Below are positions 26,938 to 38,500 of a stretch of DNA of 64,000 nucleotides, one piece after another. How positions within the stretch are numbered: position 1 is the first letter of the stretch; each line of letters opens with the position of its first letter. This stretch comes from Xestospongia bergquistia. Taxonomy: Eukaryota; Porifera; Demospongiae; Haplosclerida; Petrosiidae. The DNA is taken from contig OZ014412.1 of NCBI GenBank assembly GCA_963965975.1, positions 2,978,501-3,042,500 on the forward strand. Reading direction: 5' to 3'. Below the pieces are notes generated by a model. It did no database searches. It saw only the letters and a list, made by a program, of their open reading frames with translations, and had not been told where the DNA came from. Both the position numbers and the translations under genes were made by a program.

Positions 26938-27141
26938 TGAGTGAGTGGTCAGTAATATTACTATAATTATATAAAATATATTAACCTATTTAATTGATAC
27001 ATTATATATATACCAGTAATATAATAGTATTTAACTTACATACATTTCAACATCTCCTTCAGCTTTAGTTGACAGATAAAGAAGAGACAAGAGACAGAGA
27101 CACACACTATTAAAATAGATTGATTGTCTTAACTTGTTCAT
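24794..27141 (-). CDS. R1: secreted reelin-repeat-like protein with Cys-rich C-terminus (514 aa)
   Basis: Five exons sum to 1545 nt in frame: 27044-27141, 26183-26863, 25774-26130, 25515-25729 and 24794-24987. Residues 1-28 are a signal peptide (VCLCLLSLLYLSTKA). Two related units follow, with CDVWALDNITISL and DIWSLSQVNITL. Each is followed by a unit start (FNNGESPGWDLVNS; WSLYNGNISQSLYT), the pattern of reelin sub-repeats with a galactose-binding-like fold. Residues 420-450 are Ser/Thr-rich. The last 64 residues are cysteine-rich (HCMADC, YCCQVEN, FCPSTRPSSC). No TM segment, so probably secreted or matrix-associated. The first donor must be GTATGT, because the nearby GTAAGT would break the frame. 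Small additional exons between 24987 and 25515 cannot be excluded. The reelin assignment is by motif only; a MAM-like jelly roll is the alternative. Confidence 0.75.
26872..26932. repeat. (GA)n tract forming the polypyrimidine tract of R1 intron 1
   Basis: About 30 GA units on the plus strand, which are CT on the gene strand. They end 7 nt before the acceptor AG of R1 exon 2 (26864-26865), so the microsatellite is the splice-site pyrimidine tract. A related tract of about 10 units lies in the copy at 42462-42484. Confidence 0.9.
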
Positions 27142-27534
27142 GTTACTTGTCTACAAAATAGTATATAGTACAAATGTTGATATAATATATACTGTTTACT
27201 AATTACTAATTACTATATATGGAATTGACATTTCACCTGCTTCATCGATGATTTCTTAGAAAGGATATTTATGTGGTTTGTAACACTATCCTATTATAAA
27301 TTCTACAGTGACAACATTGATATATAAGGTCTAGCTTCCATAAAATCTTGTTAGTCTAACTAAACAGATGTCCAACAAAATATTTTGATCTCTGATAATT
27401 AAATACTTGACAGTCAAGCTTTGCTCAATATATTAGTTATTAAAACTGACTACATCTTAATATCTTATAATGTATTATATACAAACTATATAACTATATA
27501 TTATATATTGGTTAAATTAAATCAACAGTACACC
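27142..27534. other. Upstream region of R1
   Basis: No exons. Contains the presumed R1 promoter. The first roughly 40 bp match the fragment at 42690-42730. No convincing TATA box was singled out. Confidence 0.4.
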
Positions 27535-27930
27535 AGCTCTGTCTCTAACTAGTTCATCTCCAACAGTACCAGAATAACTTCATACATTAAGTGTTTACTC
27601 AGTGGTACTGTCTACACTACTGAATGTAGAGCTCTTTACTAACTTATAATAATATAACTACTAGTGTTTATATTATTGTCATATTTATTACCTCCTAATA
27701 TATCAGCAGCTGTTATAAACACTTTATTAACTTGTGTATCATCTATATAACATACATTGAGATATAATAATGATAACAAATTACTTAGTGGTCAACAGTC
27801 ATATGTATCTGTAGTAATGGAAACAGGACTTGTGGAGGAGATTAATGAAATAAGACAACCTTTAACAATAGCTCCTCTTATAAAATGACAGCTGTAACAT
27901 ATTCTACCAATATTACTTAGGTCATTAGTT
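27535..27930 (-). pseudogene. Mixed relics: fibrinogen-domain scrap and A-receptor stalk/D4 exons
   Basis: 27535-27640 on the reverse strand reads a broken STFSSV...YSGTVGDELV, a fibrinogen-domain fragment with stops. 27634-27930 matches A2 exon 7 (TAAAGTGTTTATAACAGCTG) and the start of its D4 exon (ICYSCHFIRGAIVKGCLISL), then diverges with a deletion. No complete gene. The juxtaposition shows repeated breakage and rejoining between gene families. Confidence 0.6.
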
Positions 27931-28029
27931 GACTGTTAATTATGATGAACTTTTGTCTCATTAAATTTGATTGAGTAGTTATCACCTTTTATTAACACTA
28001 ATAGTCCTATGTAATAATTGGGTCCATTG

Positions 28030-28260
28030 AGTCATTATATTTATAACAGATTGTTTGATACCATTCAGATGACAGCAACAATCTCTAGCTAGTCCATCTT
28101 TAGCAGTACCATGGTATCCTTCTACGTTAAGTGTGTTTTCAGTAATACTGTCTCCATACTGAATATAGAGTACTGAGCATAATCTGTGTTGTTTTCAAAG
28201 TCTCCAAGATCCATTTGTAGAGTTTTTGCTCCATTTGATGTAAGATGATGTACCTTACTC
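28030..28260 (-). pseudogene. Fibrinogen-domain relic with one frameshift
   Basis: Two reading frames together spell fibrinogen-domain sequence: first KTLQMDLGDFENNTDYAQYS, then after a single-base loss near 28165, ITENTLNVEGYHGTAKDGLA. This corresponds to the YSSF...YTL.VGGYSGTAGDGL region of the fold. No upstream or downstream exon of the domain is adjacent. Confidence 0.6.
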
Positions 28261-28757
28261 AAATCTAATTAAAATTCTCTACTTAAGTTACCAAAACCTT
28301 CCTCACAGAATTATCAATAATTAACAATAATAAAACAATATATTATTATTGTGTACTATGACTGATTTTATTATCATTGTTGATCTTTTGTTGATAAAAT
28401 ATGTGAGGACTTAGTCAACAAGTTTATTGTGATAACTGGTGAAGACAACAGATCTACTGTAGTAGTTAAGTTTAGTAATGTTGACAATGTTTTAATTAAT
28501 TTAAAAACAATAATTTAAAAATTGAAAACTTTATTATTATTACAAATCAATTAACTTAATTAAAGTCATCATTTATTAATACTCATTATTAATAATATTA
28601 TAATATTTAATATTAAAACTAATATTATGTGTTGTTATGTAATGATAAAGAAAATGTATGAAATTAATTGACTACAATTTACTATTATTGATTATATTAA
28701 TGAGTAATGTCATATTTTGTGATGATTTGTTAACAAAACATTAACAAATGTATTAAG

Positions 28758-29957
28758 TTATGAACAAGAACTAGGTCTTGTAGATGGACAAAAAATAAAC
28801 CTAGTTAGATCATTTTCTTTTAAATGAAATCTTTTTCCAGTGTTTTCAACTTGACAGCAATATTGTTTATAAAGAGAGGGTCCATGTTGTTCCATATTAC
28901 AGTCAGCCATACAGAAAGAGGATTCCTGTCTTATACTAGGAGTTGGTAACACTAACAAAAGAAAAGAACTGCTATTGCAACTAACCACTGTAAGTAATGT
29001 ATATGTTATGTTGTCATAGTGATGATAAAATGTGATTGTTTGATATAGTATCTTTGTACCACATCACAGTAGTGATATTATGTTAATATAATATGAAGTA
29101 CTCTAATGTATTATATTGTGTTATTAGATAATTAATATGTTATAATTAAATTAATGACTTACTTACTAGAGTCTATTGCTTGTTAATTGGTAAGGTAATA
29201 CTTTAAAAATAATCTAATACTATTTTCCAATTAAAATTTATTGATCATGTCAAGATAAGTCAAGTAATCATGTATACATACCAGACTATGTTATTAATTA
29301 ACCAATTAAATTTTTACTCTAATTATTAAAACTATCCTTTTATAGAATAAGAGGTGATTGATTTATTGGTAGTTAGCTCCTCCTAACATTTACCAAATCA
29401 TTCATACTACTTGTTTCAGTAGGTTAATATACTAGTCAAACTGATCATACTTGTTTTATACTAGTCAAACTGGTCATACCTGTTTCAGCTATTGGAATAC
29501 TAGTCAGACTACTCACACTTGTTACTGAGGGTTCAATACTAGAGGTTGTTACTGTAATTGATGATATGTCACAATGAGAGGAGATAGAAAGATTAGCACT
29601 ACATGGTGATGACCCATTTCCATTATCAAACATCAATGTACTGTTATCAGTATATAATGATTGGGATATATTCCCATTATAAAGACTCCAAGATCTACAA
29701 AGAGATATTATAACATAATATAAAGAGATAGTACTCACTCATTCTTGTAACATAACTCATATTGTTCCAATGTTATATTGACTTGACTAAGACTCCAGAT
29801 ATCTTTATTAATAGTATAGTTCTCTTGTATCCAACTCAATGAGAATTGACTGATATTATTATTAAGACATGTTGTAATTAATGTATTCTGACTACTACTA
29901 CTAGGAGAGTAGATTGGAACATTGTACAAACTAGTACCATTAAAATAAGGCCAGTAT
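28758..29957 (-). pseudogene. R2: truncated tandem copy of reelin-like gene R1
   Basis: Contains the R1 terminal exon (28758-28951, 194 nt, Cys-rich), exon 4 (29480-29694, 215 nt) and the 3' part of exon 3 (29739 to about 29957), all open and with the same phases as R1. Similarity stops abruptly after GGCCAGTA at about 29957. The signal peptide, exon 2 and the first part of exon 3 are absent. The intergenic sequence down to about 28160 is copied too, so this is a partial tandem duplication of about 1.8 kb. Not expected to make a secreted protein unless another 5' exon is used. Confidence 0.8.
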
Positions 29958-30568
29958 AAACCATTATTAACCTCCCCCCCACCACAAACATAATATATAT
30001 AATTTTATAGTTTATACTGTAGATGGGAAAGTTTCATTGTTAAAAAGTTCAATTGTTGGACGATGTATGAAAATTAAACACACTGACATTATTACACATT
30101 AAAATATTTACAGTAGGAATGTTTATGGTATATAATGTAGTGTTACATCATGGTGTTTGAACATACGAGCTAAATACACTAGTCATCATAGTGTTACTAT
30201 AGCCTCACATTTCCTTCTAGAATTATATATATGATAGCCTCAAATAAAATAATCCATGCCATACTCTTCCATAGTGGCAATGTGATGCAAGTGGCAAAAT
30301 ATTAGGGGTTAATAAATTTTCGTACACACTTCTTGTGTTAAAATTTTTTTAACATCCTGATTTTTTTCCATGGAAGTTTTGTAATGTGAAAGCCTCCTGA
30401 TCTATGGTAGTTTCCTGTCTGGGAATAGACACCATGTCTAAGAGAATAACTACTTCACATAAAGGGTAAAACCATATGGAGGTTACCTCATTCTATAAAA
30501 GCTGTCCTCTGTACCTTGTACATCCAAATAGTGCCATTATCAAACCATTATCTTAACCTCCCCCTCAT

Positions 30569-30600
<32 letters not shown>

Positions 30601-31700
30601 ATATATATATATATATATATTTAATAGTATGGTTTTAGTTCCTGTCAGAATAGACACTATGTCTAAGAGGATAACCACAAAAAGGTCAAATGGTCTGACT
30701 ATACAGTGATAGTGCATATAAGGTTATTTCAGCCTCCCATTCAACCATCACAAAGTATATGATAAGGGTCAATAAATTTAGAAAACACATTTTAAGAAAA
30801 TTTCTTATTCTAAACTCAGAAAACTGTGACAAATGTACCATAGATTATAGTATAGTCTATACAAATTTTAAAGGTCACCTTTCTAAAAATTACACCCACA
30901 AATCCAACATAATTTTTTTTGGCACATGAAGCAGCCCAGACAGTCCTACTATTTTTGGATCACATGACAGCTATATATTTATATACATACAGGTATGTTA
31001 ATATGTTTATTTTTATTGTATTGTTATCAAATATGACAAATAAAATAAAATTAACCCCTTACCATTGATGCTAATGCATTGCAACCAATATATTTAATCT
31101 TTAAACTTATTGTGAGCATTAAGATGTTGGGCTTGACTACAAAAGCTTTAGCATTGAGAAAACATTGCTTAGCAACAAACACTCCAGTCTTTTTACTATT
31201 ACATGATTTATTTATAGCATCAAGAAGAGCCTTAGGGACAATTATAATTTTATGTTATACATGTCAATGACATATGAACAAAGTCTATATCTCATTAAAT
31301 TAACTAGCACTAAATTTCAAATACACATTCCAATGAAATAAAATTAATTAACTATTGTTGAGATTTATCCGATCAATGGAAAATACTTTTAAAACCATAT
31401 TGTTAAAATCTAATTGGTTACCAGTCCAAACAATCTTACTATTTAAGATGATATCAACTATATGATAATAGTTATTAGTCAGAGTTGTTGACCATACAAT
31501 GATAATATATTATAAAGATGTGGGTGTATGAGAGGTTAGCACTCTTAATATATGTTTTTCTTGTAGTGTTACTGATTGACATTAACCAGTTATTATAACC
31601 ATTTCCTAATCATAACCAACTTTATAAAAAGTACATTTTTAGTTTCCTGACTAGGAACAGACATACTTATGTAGTTATTATAACAATTTCCTGATGTCAT
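29958..31700. other. Intergenic region with a gene-less copy of the C1 promoter
   Basis: No supported coding exon; the 63-codon frame at 31079-31270 has no domain or paralog. Positions about 30430-30530 repeat the region just upstream of C1 (GTCTAAGAG, ACTACTTCACATAAAGGG, CTCATTCTATAAAAGCTGT) without a gene behind it. A (CA)n-(TA)n tract lies at about 30569-30620. Confidence 0.5.
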
Positions 31701-31758
31701 CTAAATTTATTTCCTGTTGTACCCAGCTTTCCTCCACACACCCAATATAATATTGTTT

Positions 31759-31860
31759 GAGAATAGACACCATGTCTAAGAGGATAACTACTTCACATAA
31801 AGGGACAAACCCTATTGGGGATACCTCATTCTATAAAAGCTGTTCTCTGCTGTACCTACA
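31759..31860 (+). promoter_or_regulatory. C1 promoter with TATA box
   Basis: A TATAAAAG box at about 31833 lies roughly 40 bp before the C1 ATG. The surrounding 100 bp is repeated at about 30430-30530. It differs from the CRE-type promoters of C2-C8, so C1 may be regulated differently. Confidence 0.5.
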
Positions 31861-31875
31861 TTCACAGAGAACACA

Positions 31876-32795
31876 ATGTATACAGTTACATTATTTACTA
31901 GTCTTCTTCTCTCTCTCTCCTTTCACCAGATAATACCAGCTACTACAATCAAGACTGGATCATCATCTACTACTAATACCTGTCACTCTACAATCACATC
32001 TCTTATTCAGTCTCTTCAAGGTTGTGCCAATGCTCTTGATCCAGTTATGTCTATTGTCATATGGAGGAGTTATGTAGCTCTGAAGGAGGATGGACAAGAA
32101 TAGCATATCTGGATATGTCTGACTCTTCTGCAAATTGTCCTCCTGGGTTTAGACTTTACCAGTCAGAAGGTGTTAGGGCTTGTGGAAGACAGAGTTTTGG
32201 AGATTTCAGTTGTCAGTCAGTTAAATTTCCTTCTTATGGAACTAGCTATACCCAGGTGTGTGGTAGGGTAGTGGGTTATCAGTATGCTACACCAGATGCT
32301 ATACAACATGGTCAATGGAAAAACCCTCAAAAATATATTGGTGGTACTGATCCAAAGCATAACAATATCAACAGTGCATATGTTGATGGTGTCAGTCTAA
32401 CACATGGTTCTCCTCGTCAACATGTCTGGACATTTATGGCTGGACCTACTGCAAACAAAACTATCTATGATGGTCGTTATAACTGTCCCTGTTCTCCTGG
32501 TAGTCCTCAATCCTCTCACATCCAGTCTTTTGTTGGTGATGATTATTTTTGTGAATCTGGAAATTCTGATCCTAATGGCAATATACCACGTCACCTCTAC
32601 ACAACTGATCCTCTCTGGGATGGGAAAGGCTGTGGTTCTATTGAACAAACTTGTTGTCAAGCTCCTGGTCTACCATGGTTCCACAAGGTCCTTAACTCTA
32701 CCACTACTGACTACCTTGAGATGAGAGTATGTGCAGATCAAGAAACTGACGATGAGGATGTCCCTGTTAATTACTATGAGATATATATTAAATAA
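31876..32795 (+). pseudogene. C1: fibrinogen/intelectin-like secreted protein gene with frame break
   Basis: The 5' frame (31876-32103) encodes a signal peptide MYTVTLFTSLLLSLSFHQI and a short Thr/Ser region. The 3' frame (from about 32046, through 32061-32795) encodes nearly the whole C-type domain: YCHMEELCSS, RIAYLDMSD, FAGP-type core HVWTFMAGP, NDPLWDGKGC-like DPLWDGKGCG and the end EMRVCADQ...NYYEIYIK. The frames do not join. The segment with SCQDIK and the Gly-Met start of the domain is deleted at about 32040, producing a frameshift. No plausible intron bridges it. The domain half is well preserved, so the break is recent, or a start inside the domain is used. Confidence 0.7.
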
Positions 32796-33301
32796 ACACT
32801 TCTTGAATACATTACTAGACTACATGTAGACATTATCATAATAAATATAATGTTGTTGTAGGTAGTTTGATTTAGTTTGATAATAATTAACACATGCTGT
32901 TGTCATTCATTAAAATATGCTAATCTCTATTTGTTTAAAAATGTTTTTTCATAAAGTCATAATGTTTTGTTAATCTAGTCTTCTTTACTGAGTGGATAAT
33001 ATTAAAATAATGTGTATCAGTTATGATTAGGTTGATATGGTAAGGAAAAATTATTTTAAATTTGAAAACAGAAGTACAAATTTAGTACTAACTAATAATA
33101 TTAACAAGATCAAGTGGCTACATTGTTTCAGACAATACAAGATTTTAACAAACATAGTATTAAAACTACATTTTATCAAATAGTAATAATGTTGATTTGA
33201 GAATATCAATCTTCATTTCTAAAATAACATAGTACTACAAATGTAGAATATTTAATATAAAGTAGTTATCATGACACTAGTCATGTCTCTCTAGTTAGTT
33301 C

Positions 33302-33340
33302 TGACGTCAGTAGTCATGTTCCCTCAACAGTATATAAACA
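33302..33340 (+). promoter_or_regulatory. CRE-like and TATA promoter of C2
   Basis: A perfect TGACGTCA palindrome (33302-33309), the established CREB/ATF consensus, lies 22 bp before TATATAAA (33331-33338), and the ATG is at 33392. The same arrangement occurs before C4 (36986), C5 (37702) and C8 (41335). C3 has the variant TGATGTCA. The spacing is almost constant, suggesting coordinated, possibly inducible, expression. Confidence 0.65.
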
Positions 33341-33391
33341 ACATTATCACTATAACATCAACATTACTACTGCCTTCTACTATCACTCATC

Positions 33392-34579
33392 ATGAAGATA
33401 CCATTACCAACCTACTACCTTCTTGTTCTCCTCCTTTTTACTAGTACCTTGTTCCATCATGTCTCCACTATTAACCTAGCTCTTACATTTGATGCTAACA
33501 ACAACACCTGTACTGCAGTCTGTACTACCTGTACTAACAAGGACATTACTAATATACAACAACCAACAGAAGATAACACTACTCATCTACTTAATAAACT
33601 CATTAATACTACAAATAATAACACACAACTCATACAATATCTCATACAAAAATTGGACAACATTGTCACTACACTCTCTCATATCAAAAATACCACTACA
33701 ACTAGTGCTGGAGCTATCAATGATGTACTCCTACTAGTGGAAGATCTCCTGGAATTACATAATGACTCCTCTCTCTCTTCTTTTCCTACATCATGTCAAG
33801 ATATCAAGAGTAAACACCCAAACACTCCTTCTGGTATGCACCTGATAGTAACACCTGATGGAGAGACACAACATGTCTATTGTCATATGGAGGAGTTGTG
33901 TAGTGCTGTAGGAGGATGGACAAGAATAGCATATCTGGATATGTCTGACTCTACAGAGGAGTGTCCTCCTGGGCTTAGACTGTACCAGTCAGGAGGTGTT
34001 AGGGCTTGTGGGAGACAGAGTTCAAACAGTGGTAGTTGTCAGTCAGTTAAATTTCCTTCTTATGGAATTAGCTATGCCCAAGTGTGTGGTAGGGTAGTGA
34101 GTTATCAGTATGCTTCACCAGATGCTGTGGATCATACCATTGGAACAGGACATAATGATATTAACAGTCACTATGTTGATGGTATTAGTCTCACACATGG
34201 TTCTCCTCGTCAACATATATGGACATTTATGGCTGGACCTACTGCGAACAAAATTATCTATGATGGTCGTCATAACTGTCCCTGTTCTCCTGGTAGTCCT
34301 CAATCCTCTCACATCCAGTCTTTCATTGGTGATGACTATTTTTGTGAATCTGGGGCCCATGATAGCTGGACGTATAAGCTTTACACAAATGATCCTCTCT
34401 GGGACGGTAATGGGTGTGGTTCTATTGAACAAACTTGTTGTCAAGCTCCTGGTCTACCATGGTTCCACAAGGTCCTTAACTCTACCACTACTGACTACCT
34501 TGAGATGAGAGTATGTGCAGATCAAGAAACTGATGATGAGGATGTCCCTGTTAATTACTATGAGATATATATTAAATAA
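33392..34579 (+). CDS. C2: secreted fibrinogen/intelectin-like protein (395 aa, intronless)
   Basis: One exon, complete. Residues 1-25 are a signal peptide (LLVLLLFTSTLFHHVS). Residues 30-55 carry CTAVCTTC, which could form interchain disulfides. Residues 60-125 are Asn/Thr-rich with heptad-like hydrophobics (LIQKLDNIVTTLSHI, DVLLLVEDLLELH), a likely oligomerisation stalk. From about 133 the domain begins like a fibrinogen-related domain (SCQDIKSKHPNTPSGMHLI, YCHME, GGWTRIAYLDM). It then has conserved CGRVV, SLTHGSPRQHIWTF, DYFCESG, DPLWDGNGCG, CCQAPGLPWF and a C-terminal EMRVC. This resembles uncharacterised cnidarian and sponge fibrinogen-like/intelectin-like proteins (from memory of the family, not a search). 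Probably an oligomeric soluble recognition protein. Start chosen at the signal peptide downstream of the TATA box. Confidence 0.88.
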   Translation: MKIPLPTYYLLVLLLFTSTLFHHVSTINLALTFDANNNTCTAVCTTCTNKDITNIQQPTEDNTTHLLNKLINTTNNNTQLIQYLIQKLDNIVTTLSHIKNTTTTSAGAINDVLLLVEDLLELHNDSSLSSFPTSCQDIKSKHPNTPSGMHLIVTPDGETQHVYCHMEELCSAVGGWTRIAYLDMSDSTEECPPGLRLYQSGGVRACGRQSSNSGSCQSVKFPSYGISYAQVCGRVVSYQYASPDAVDHTIGTGHNDINSHYVDGISLTHGSPRQHIWTFMAGPTANKIIYDGRHNCPCSPGSPQSSHIQSFIGDDYFCESGAHDSWTYKLYTNDPLWDGNGCGSIEQTCCQAPGLPWFHKVLNSTTTDYLEMRVCADQETDDEDVPVNYYEIYIK

Positions 34580-35117
34580 ACACTTCTTGAATACATTACT
34601 AGATTACATATAGACATTATCATAATAAATATAATGTTGTTGTAGGTAGTTTGATAATAATTAACATATGTTGATGTTGTTATATTAATATAATTTCTAT
34701 TATATTTGGTGGGTTTTTCTTACAATTTTTTTTTAAAATGGTCTTTTTTATAAACTCAGATGCTTTATTAATCTAGTCTTCTTCACTGAGTGGATAATAT
34801 TAAAAGTAATGTGTAAGAGTTATGATTAAGTCAATTTGGTGAAGAAAACTATTTCTTAATTTGGAGAACACAAGTACAAATTTAGTACTAACTAATAATA
34901 TTAACAAGATCAAGTGGCTACATTGTTTCAGACAATACAAGATTTTAACAAACATAGTATTAAAAGTACTTTTTATCAAATAGTAATAATGATGATTTGA
35001 GAATACCAGCTGAATATGCTAATTATCTTCATTTCTAAAATAACATAGTACTACAAACATAGGATGTTTAATATAAAGTAGTTATCATGTCATTAGTCAC
35101 ATCTCTCTAGTTAGTTT

Positions 35118-35154
35118 TGATGTCAGTGGTCATGATCCCTCAACAGTATATAAC
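35118..35154 (+). promoter_or_regulatory. Promoter of C3 with mutated CRE
   Basis: TGATGTCA replaces the perfect TGACGTCA found before C2, C4, C5 and C8, with the TATA element (CAGTATATAACA) retained about 60 bp before the ATG. Confidence 0.5.
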
Positions 35155-35206
35155 AACATTATCACTATAACATCAATATTATTACTACCTTCTCCTATTA
35201 CTCATC

Positions 35207-36436
35207 ATGAAGATAGCATTACCAACCTACTACCTCCTTGTTCTCCTCCTTCTTACTAGTACCTTGTTCCATCATGTCTCCACTACTAACCTAGCTCTTA
35301 CATTTGATGCTAACAACAACACCTGTACTGCAGCCTGTACTACCTGTACTAACAAGGACATTACTAATACACAACAACCAATAACTACTCCAGGAGATAA
35401 CACTACTCATCTACTTAATAAACTTACTAATACTACAAATAATAACACACAACTCACACAACATCTTATACAAAAATTGGACAACATTGTCACTACACTC
35501 TCTCATATCAAAAATACCACTACAACTAGTGCTGGAGCTATCAATGATGTACTCCTACTAGTGGAAGATCTCCTGGAATTACATAATGACTCCTCTCTCT
35601 CTCTTCTTCCTATATTATGTCAAGATATCAAGAACAAACACCCAAACACTCCTTCTGGTATGTACCTGATAGTAACACCTGATGGAGAGACACAACATGT
35701 CTATTGTCATATGGAGGAGTTGTGTAGTTCTGGAGGAGGATGGACAAGAATAGCATATCTGGATATGTCTGACTCTACAGAGGAGTGTCCTCCTGGGTTT
35801 AGATTGTACCAGTCAGGAGGTGTTAGGGCTTGTGGGAGACAGAGTTCAAACAGTGGTAGTTGTCAGTCAGTTAAATTTCCTTCTTATGGAATTAGCTATA
35901 CCCAAGTGTGTGGTAGGGTAGTGGGTTATCAGTATGCTTCACCAGATGCTATACAACGTGGTGAATGGAAAAACCCTGGGAAATATCTAGGTGGTATTGA
36001 TCCAAAGCATAACGATATCAACAGTGCATATGTTGATGGTATCAGTCTCACACATGGTTCTCCTCGTCAACATATCTGGACATTTATGGCTGGACTCACT
36101 GGGAACAAAATCCTCTCTGATGGTCGTTATAACTGTCCCTGTTCTCCTGGTAGTCCTCAATCCTCTCACATCCAGTCTTTCATTGGTGATGACTATTTTT
36201 GTGAATCTGGGGTCCATGATAACTGGACGCATAAGCTTTACACAAATGATCCTCTATGAGACGGTAATGGGTGTGGTTCTATTGAACAAACTTGTTGTCA
36301 AGCTCCTGGTCTACCATGGTTCCACAAGGTCCTTAACTCTACCACTACTGACTACCTTGAGATGAGAGTATGTGCAGATCAAGAAACTGACGATGAGGAT
36401 GTCCCTGTTAATTACTATGAGATATACATTAAATAA
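35207..36436 (+). pseudogene. C3: C-family gene with one nonsense mutation
   Basis: Identical plan to C2: signal peptide, CTAACTTC, stalk, then fibrinogen-like domain. The frame runs 350 residues to DPL and stops at TGA (36257-36259), where the family has TGG (DPLWDG). The next codons continue in frame to the normal end NYYEIYIK-TAA at 36436, so a single substitution of the conserved Trp codon removes the last roughly 58 residues, including the CCQAPGLPWF motif. The truncated product would lack two or more conserved cysteines. Either a young pseudogene or a segregating null allele. Confidence 0.85.
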
Positions 36437-36985
36437 ACACTTCTTGAATACATTACTAGACTACATGTAGACATTATCATAATAAATATAATGTTGTTGT
36501 AGGTAGTTTGATTTAGTTTGATTATAATTAACACATGCTGTTGCTGTTATATTAATATAATTTCTATTATATTTGGTGGGTTTTTCTTACAATTTTTTTT
36601 TAAAATGGTCATTTTTATAAACTCAGATGTTTTGTTAATCTAGTCTTCTTCACTGAGTGGATAATATTAAAAGTAATGTGTGTGAGTCATGATTAAGTTG
36701 ATTTGGTGAAGAAAACTATTTCTTAAATTTTGAGAACACAAGTACAAATTTAGTACTAACTAATAATATTAACAAGATCAAGTGGCCACATTGTTTCAGA
36801 CAATACAAGATTTTAACAAACATAGTATTAAAAGTACTTTTTATCAAATGGTAATAATGATGATTTGAGAATACCAGCTGAATATGCTAATTATCTTCAT
36901 TTCTAAAATAACATAGTACTATAAACATAGGATATTTAATATAAAGTAGTTATCATGTCACTAGTCATGTCTCTCTAGTTAGTTC

Positions 36986-37023
36986 TGACGTCAGTGGTCA
37001 TGTTCTCTCAACAGTATATAAAC
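36986..37023 (+). promoter_or_regulatory. CRE-like and TATA promoter of C4
   Basis: TGACGTCA at 36986-36993 and CAGTATATAAACA at about 37011-37023, as in C2. The gene it drives is reduced to a few codons. Confidence 0.55.
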
Positions 37024-37075
37024 AACATTATCACTATAACATCAACATTACTACTACCTTCTACTATCACTCATC

Positions 37076-37106
37076 ATGAAGATATTGCTACCAACCTACT
37101 ACCTCA
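37076..37106 (+). pseudogene. C4: promoter and first ten codons of a C gene, then unrelated sequence
   Basis: ATG begins MKILLPTYYL exactly as in C5 and C8. Similarity ends after CTACTACCTC, and the following sequence (ATAACATAATCTTTG) belongs to a different block that recurs at 40738. A recombination breakpoint lies here. The block downstream is part of the 37.1/40.7 kb segmental repeat. Confidence 0.8.
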
Positions 37107-38500
37107 TAACATAATCTTTGATCTTATTTTCACACAGCTCTATATATTTTTTACCCAATACATGTCATATAAACCAGTTAGACATATAAAGAGATAGTCA
37201 CTAGTTATATAACTATTCTCATATAATGTATAATGACCACCCACAATTTATACATAATAACATATGTCTTGCATTATCTCATTGACATCAACTGTTTGAT
37301 TCAATGTCATTAGTATAGGACTAATAATAATAAAACTACATTAATTTATTATGTCATTTTAGTTGGTTATTTTGTAGGGACATTCTCCATTATCTACTAC
37401 ATCTTCTGATCTGAATTATTGTCCCATTAAAATAACTTATAAGTCATAAAAATAAGAAGAAAATTTTATGTATATTGTAGGTTGATTTGAAAATACCAGC
37501 TGTATGTACTAATTATCAGTTCAACAATTGCAATAGTTTCTTAACTTAAAAAAATCTTGGTTTCTAAAATGACATAGTACTGTAAATATAGGATGTTATA
37601 CTACAAAATGTAACCATAATAACAATGAAACAATTATTAAATACCTCTCATTTTACCAAAAATAATTCTCATGTCACTAGTCACGTCTCTCTAGTTAGTT
37701 CTGACGTCAGTGGTCATGTTCCCTTAACAGTATATAAACAACATTATCACTAATAACATCAACATTACTACTATCTTCTCCTATCACTCATCATGAAGAT
37801 ATTGCTACCAACCTACTACCTCCTTGTTCTCCTCCTTCTTACTAGTACCTTGTTCCATCATGTCTCCACTATTAACCTAGCTCTTACATTTGATGCTAAC
37901 AACAACACCTGTACTGCAGCCTGTACTACCTGTACTAACAAGGACATTACTAATATACAACAACCAATAACAACTCCAGGAGATAACACTACTCATCTAC
38001 TTAATAAACTCATTAATACTACTAATAATAACACACAACTCATACAACATCTCATACAAAAATTGGACAACATTGTCACTACACTCTCTCATATCAAAAA
38101 TACCACTACAACTAGTGCTGGAGCTATCAATGATGTACTCCTACTAGTGGAAGACCTCCTGGAATTACATAATGACTCCTCTCTCTCTCTTCTTCCTACA
38201 TCATGTCAAGATATCAAGAAGAAACACCCAAACAGTCCTTCTGGTATGTACCTGATAGTAATACCTGATGGAGAGACACATCATGTCTATTGTCATATGG
38301 AGGAGTTGTGTAGCTCTGGAGGAGGATGGACAAGAATAGCATATCTGGATATGTCTGACTCTACAGAGGAATGTCCTCCTAGGTTTAGACTGTACCAGTC
38401 AGGAGGTGTTAGAGCTTGTGGAAGGCAGAGTACAAATGATGCTGGTTGTCAGTCAACTGTCATGTTCCCTTCTTACAATATTAGTTACTCTCAGGTGTGT
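37107..38500 (+). repeat. Segmental repeat unit, left copy (matches 40740-42135)
   Basis: About 1.4 kb, covering spacer, promoter and the first two-thirds of C5. It matches 40740-42135, which carries C8, with only scattered differences (for example ACATATGTC against ACACGTGTC). This is a recent direct duplication of promoter plus gene. Confidence 0.85.
37702..37740 (+). promoter_or_regulatory. CRE-like and TATA promoter of C5
   Basis: TGACGTCA at 37702-37709 and TATATAAA from 37731, ATG at 37793. Same spacing as C2. Confidence 0.6.

Noticed and set aside
31079..31270. 63-codon plus-strand frame between R2 and C1
   Set aside because: No homology or motif; expected by chance in a gap of this size.
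34115..34508. Long overlapping frames on both strands inside C genes (also at 32397-32724, 35987-36365, 38535-39007)
   Set aside because: Shadow frames. The real frame has the signal peptide and conserved cysteines, and the shadows do not persist when paralogs change length.
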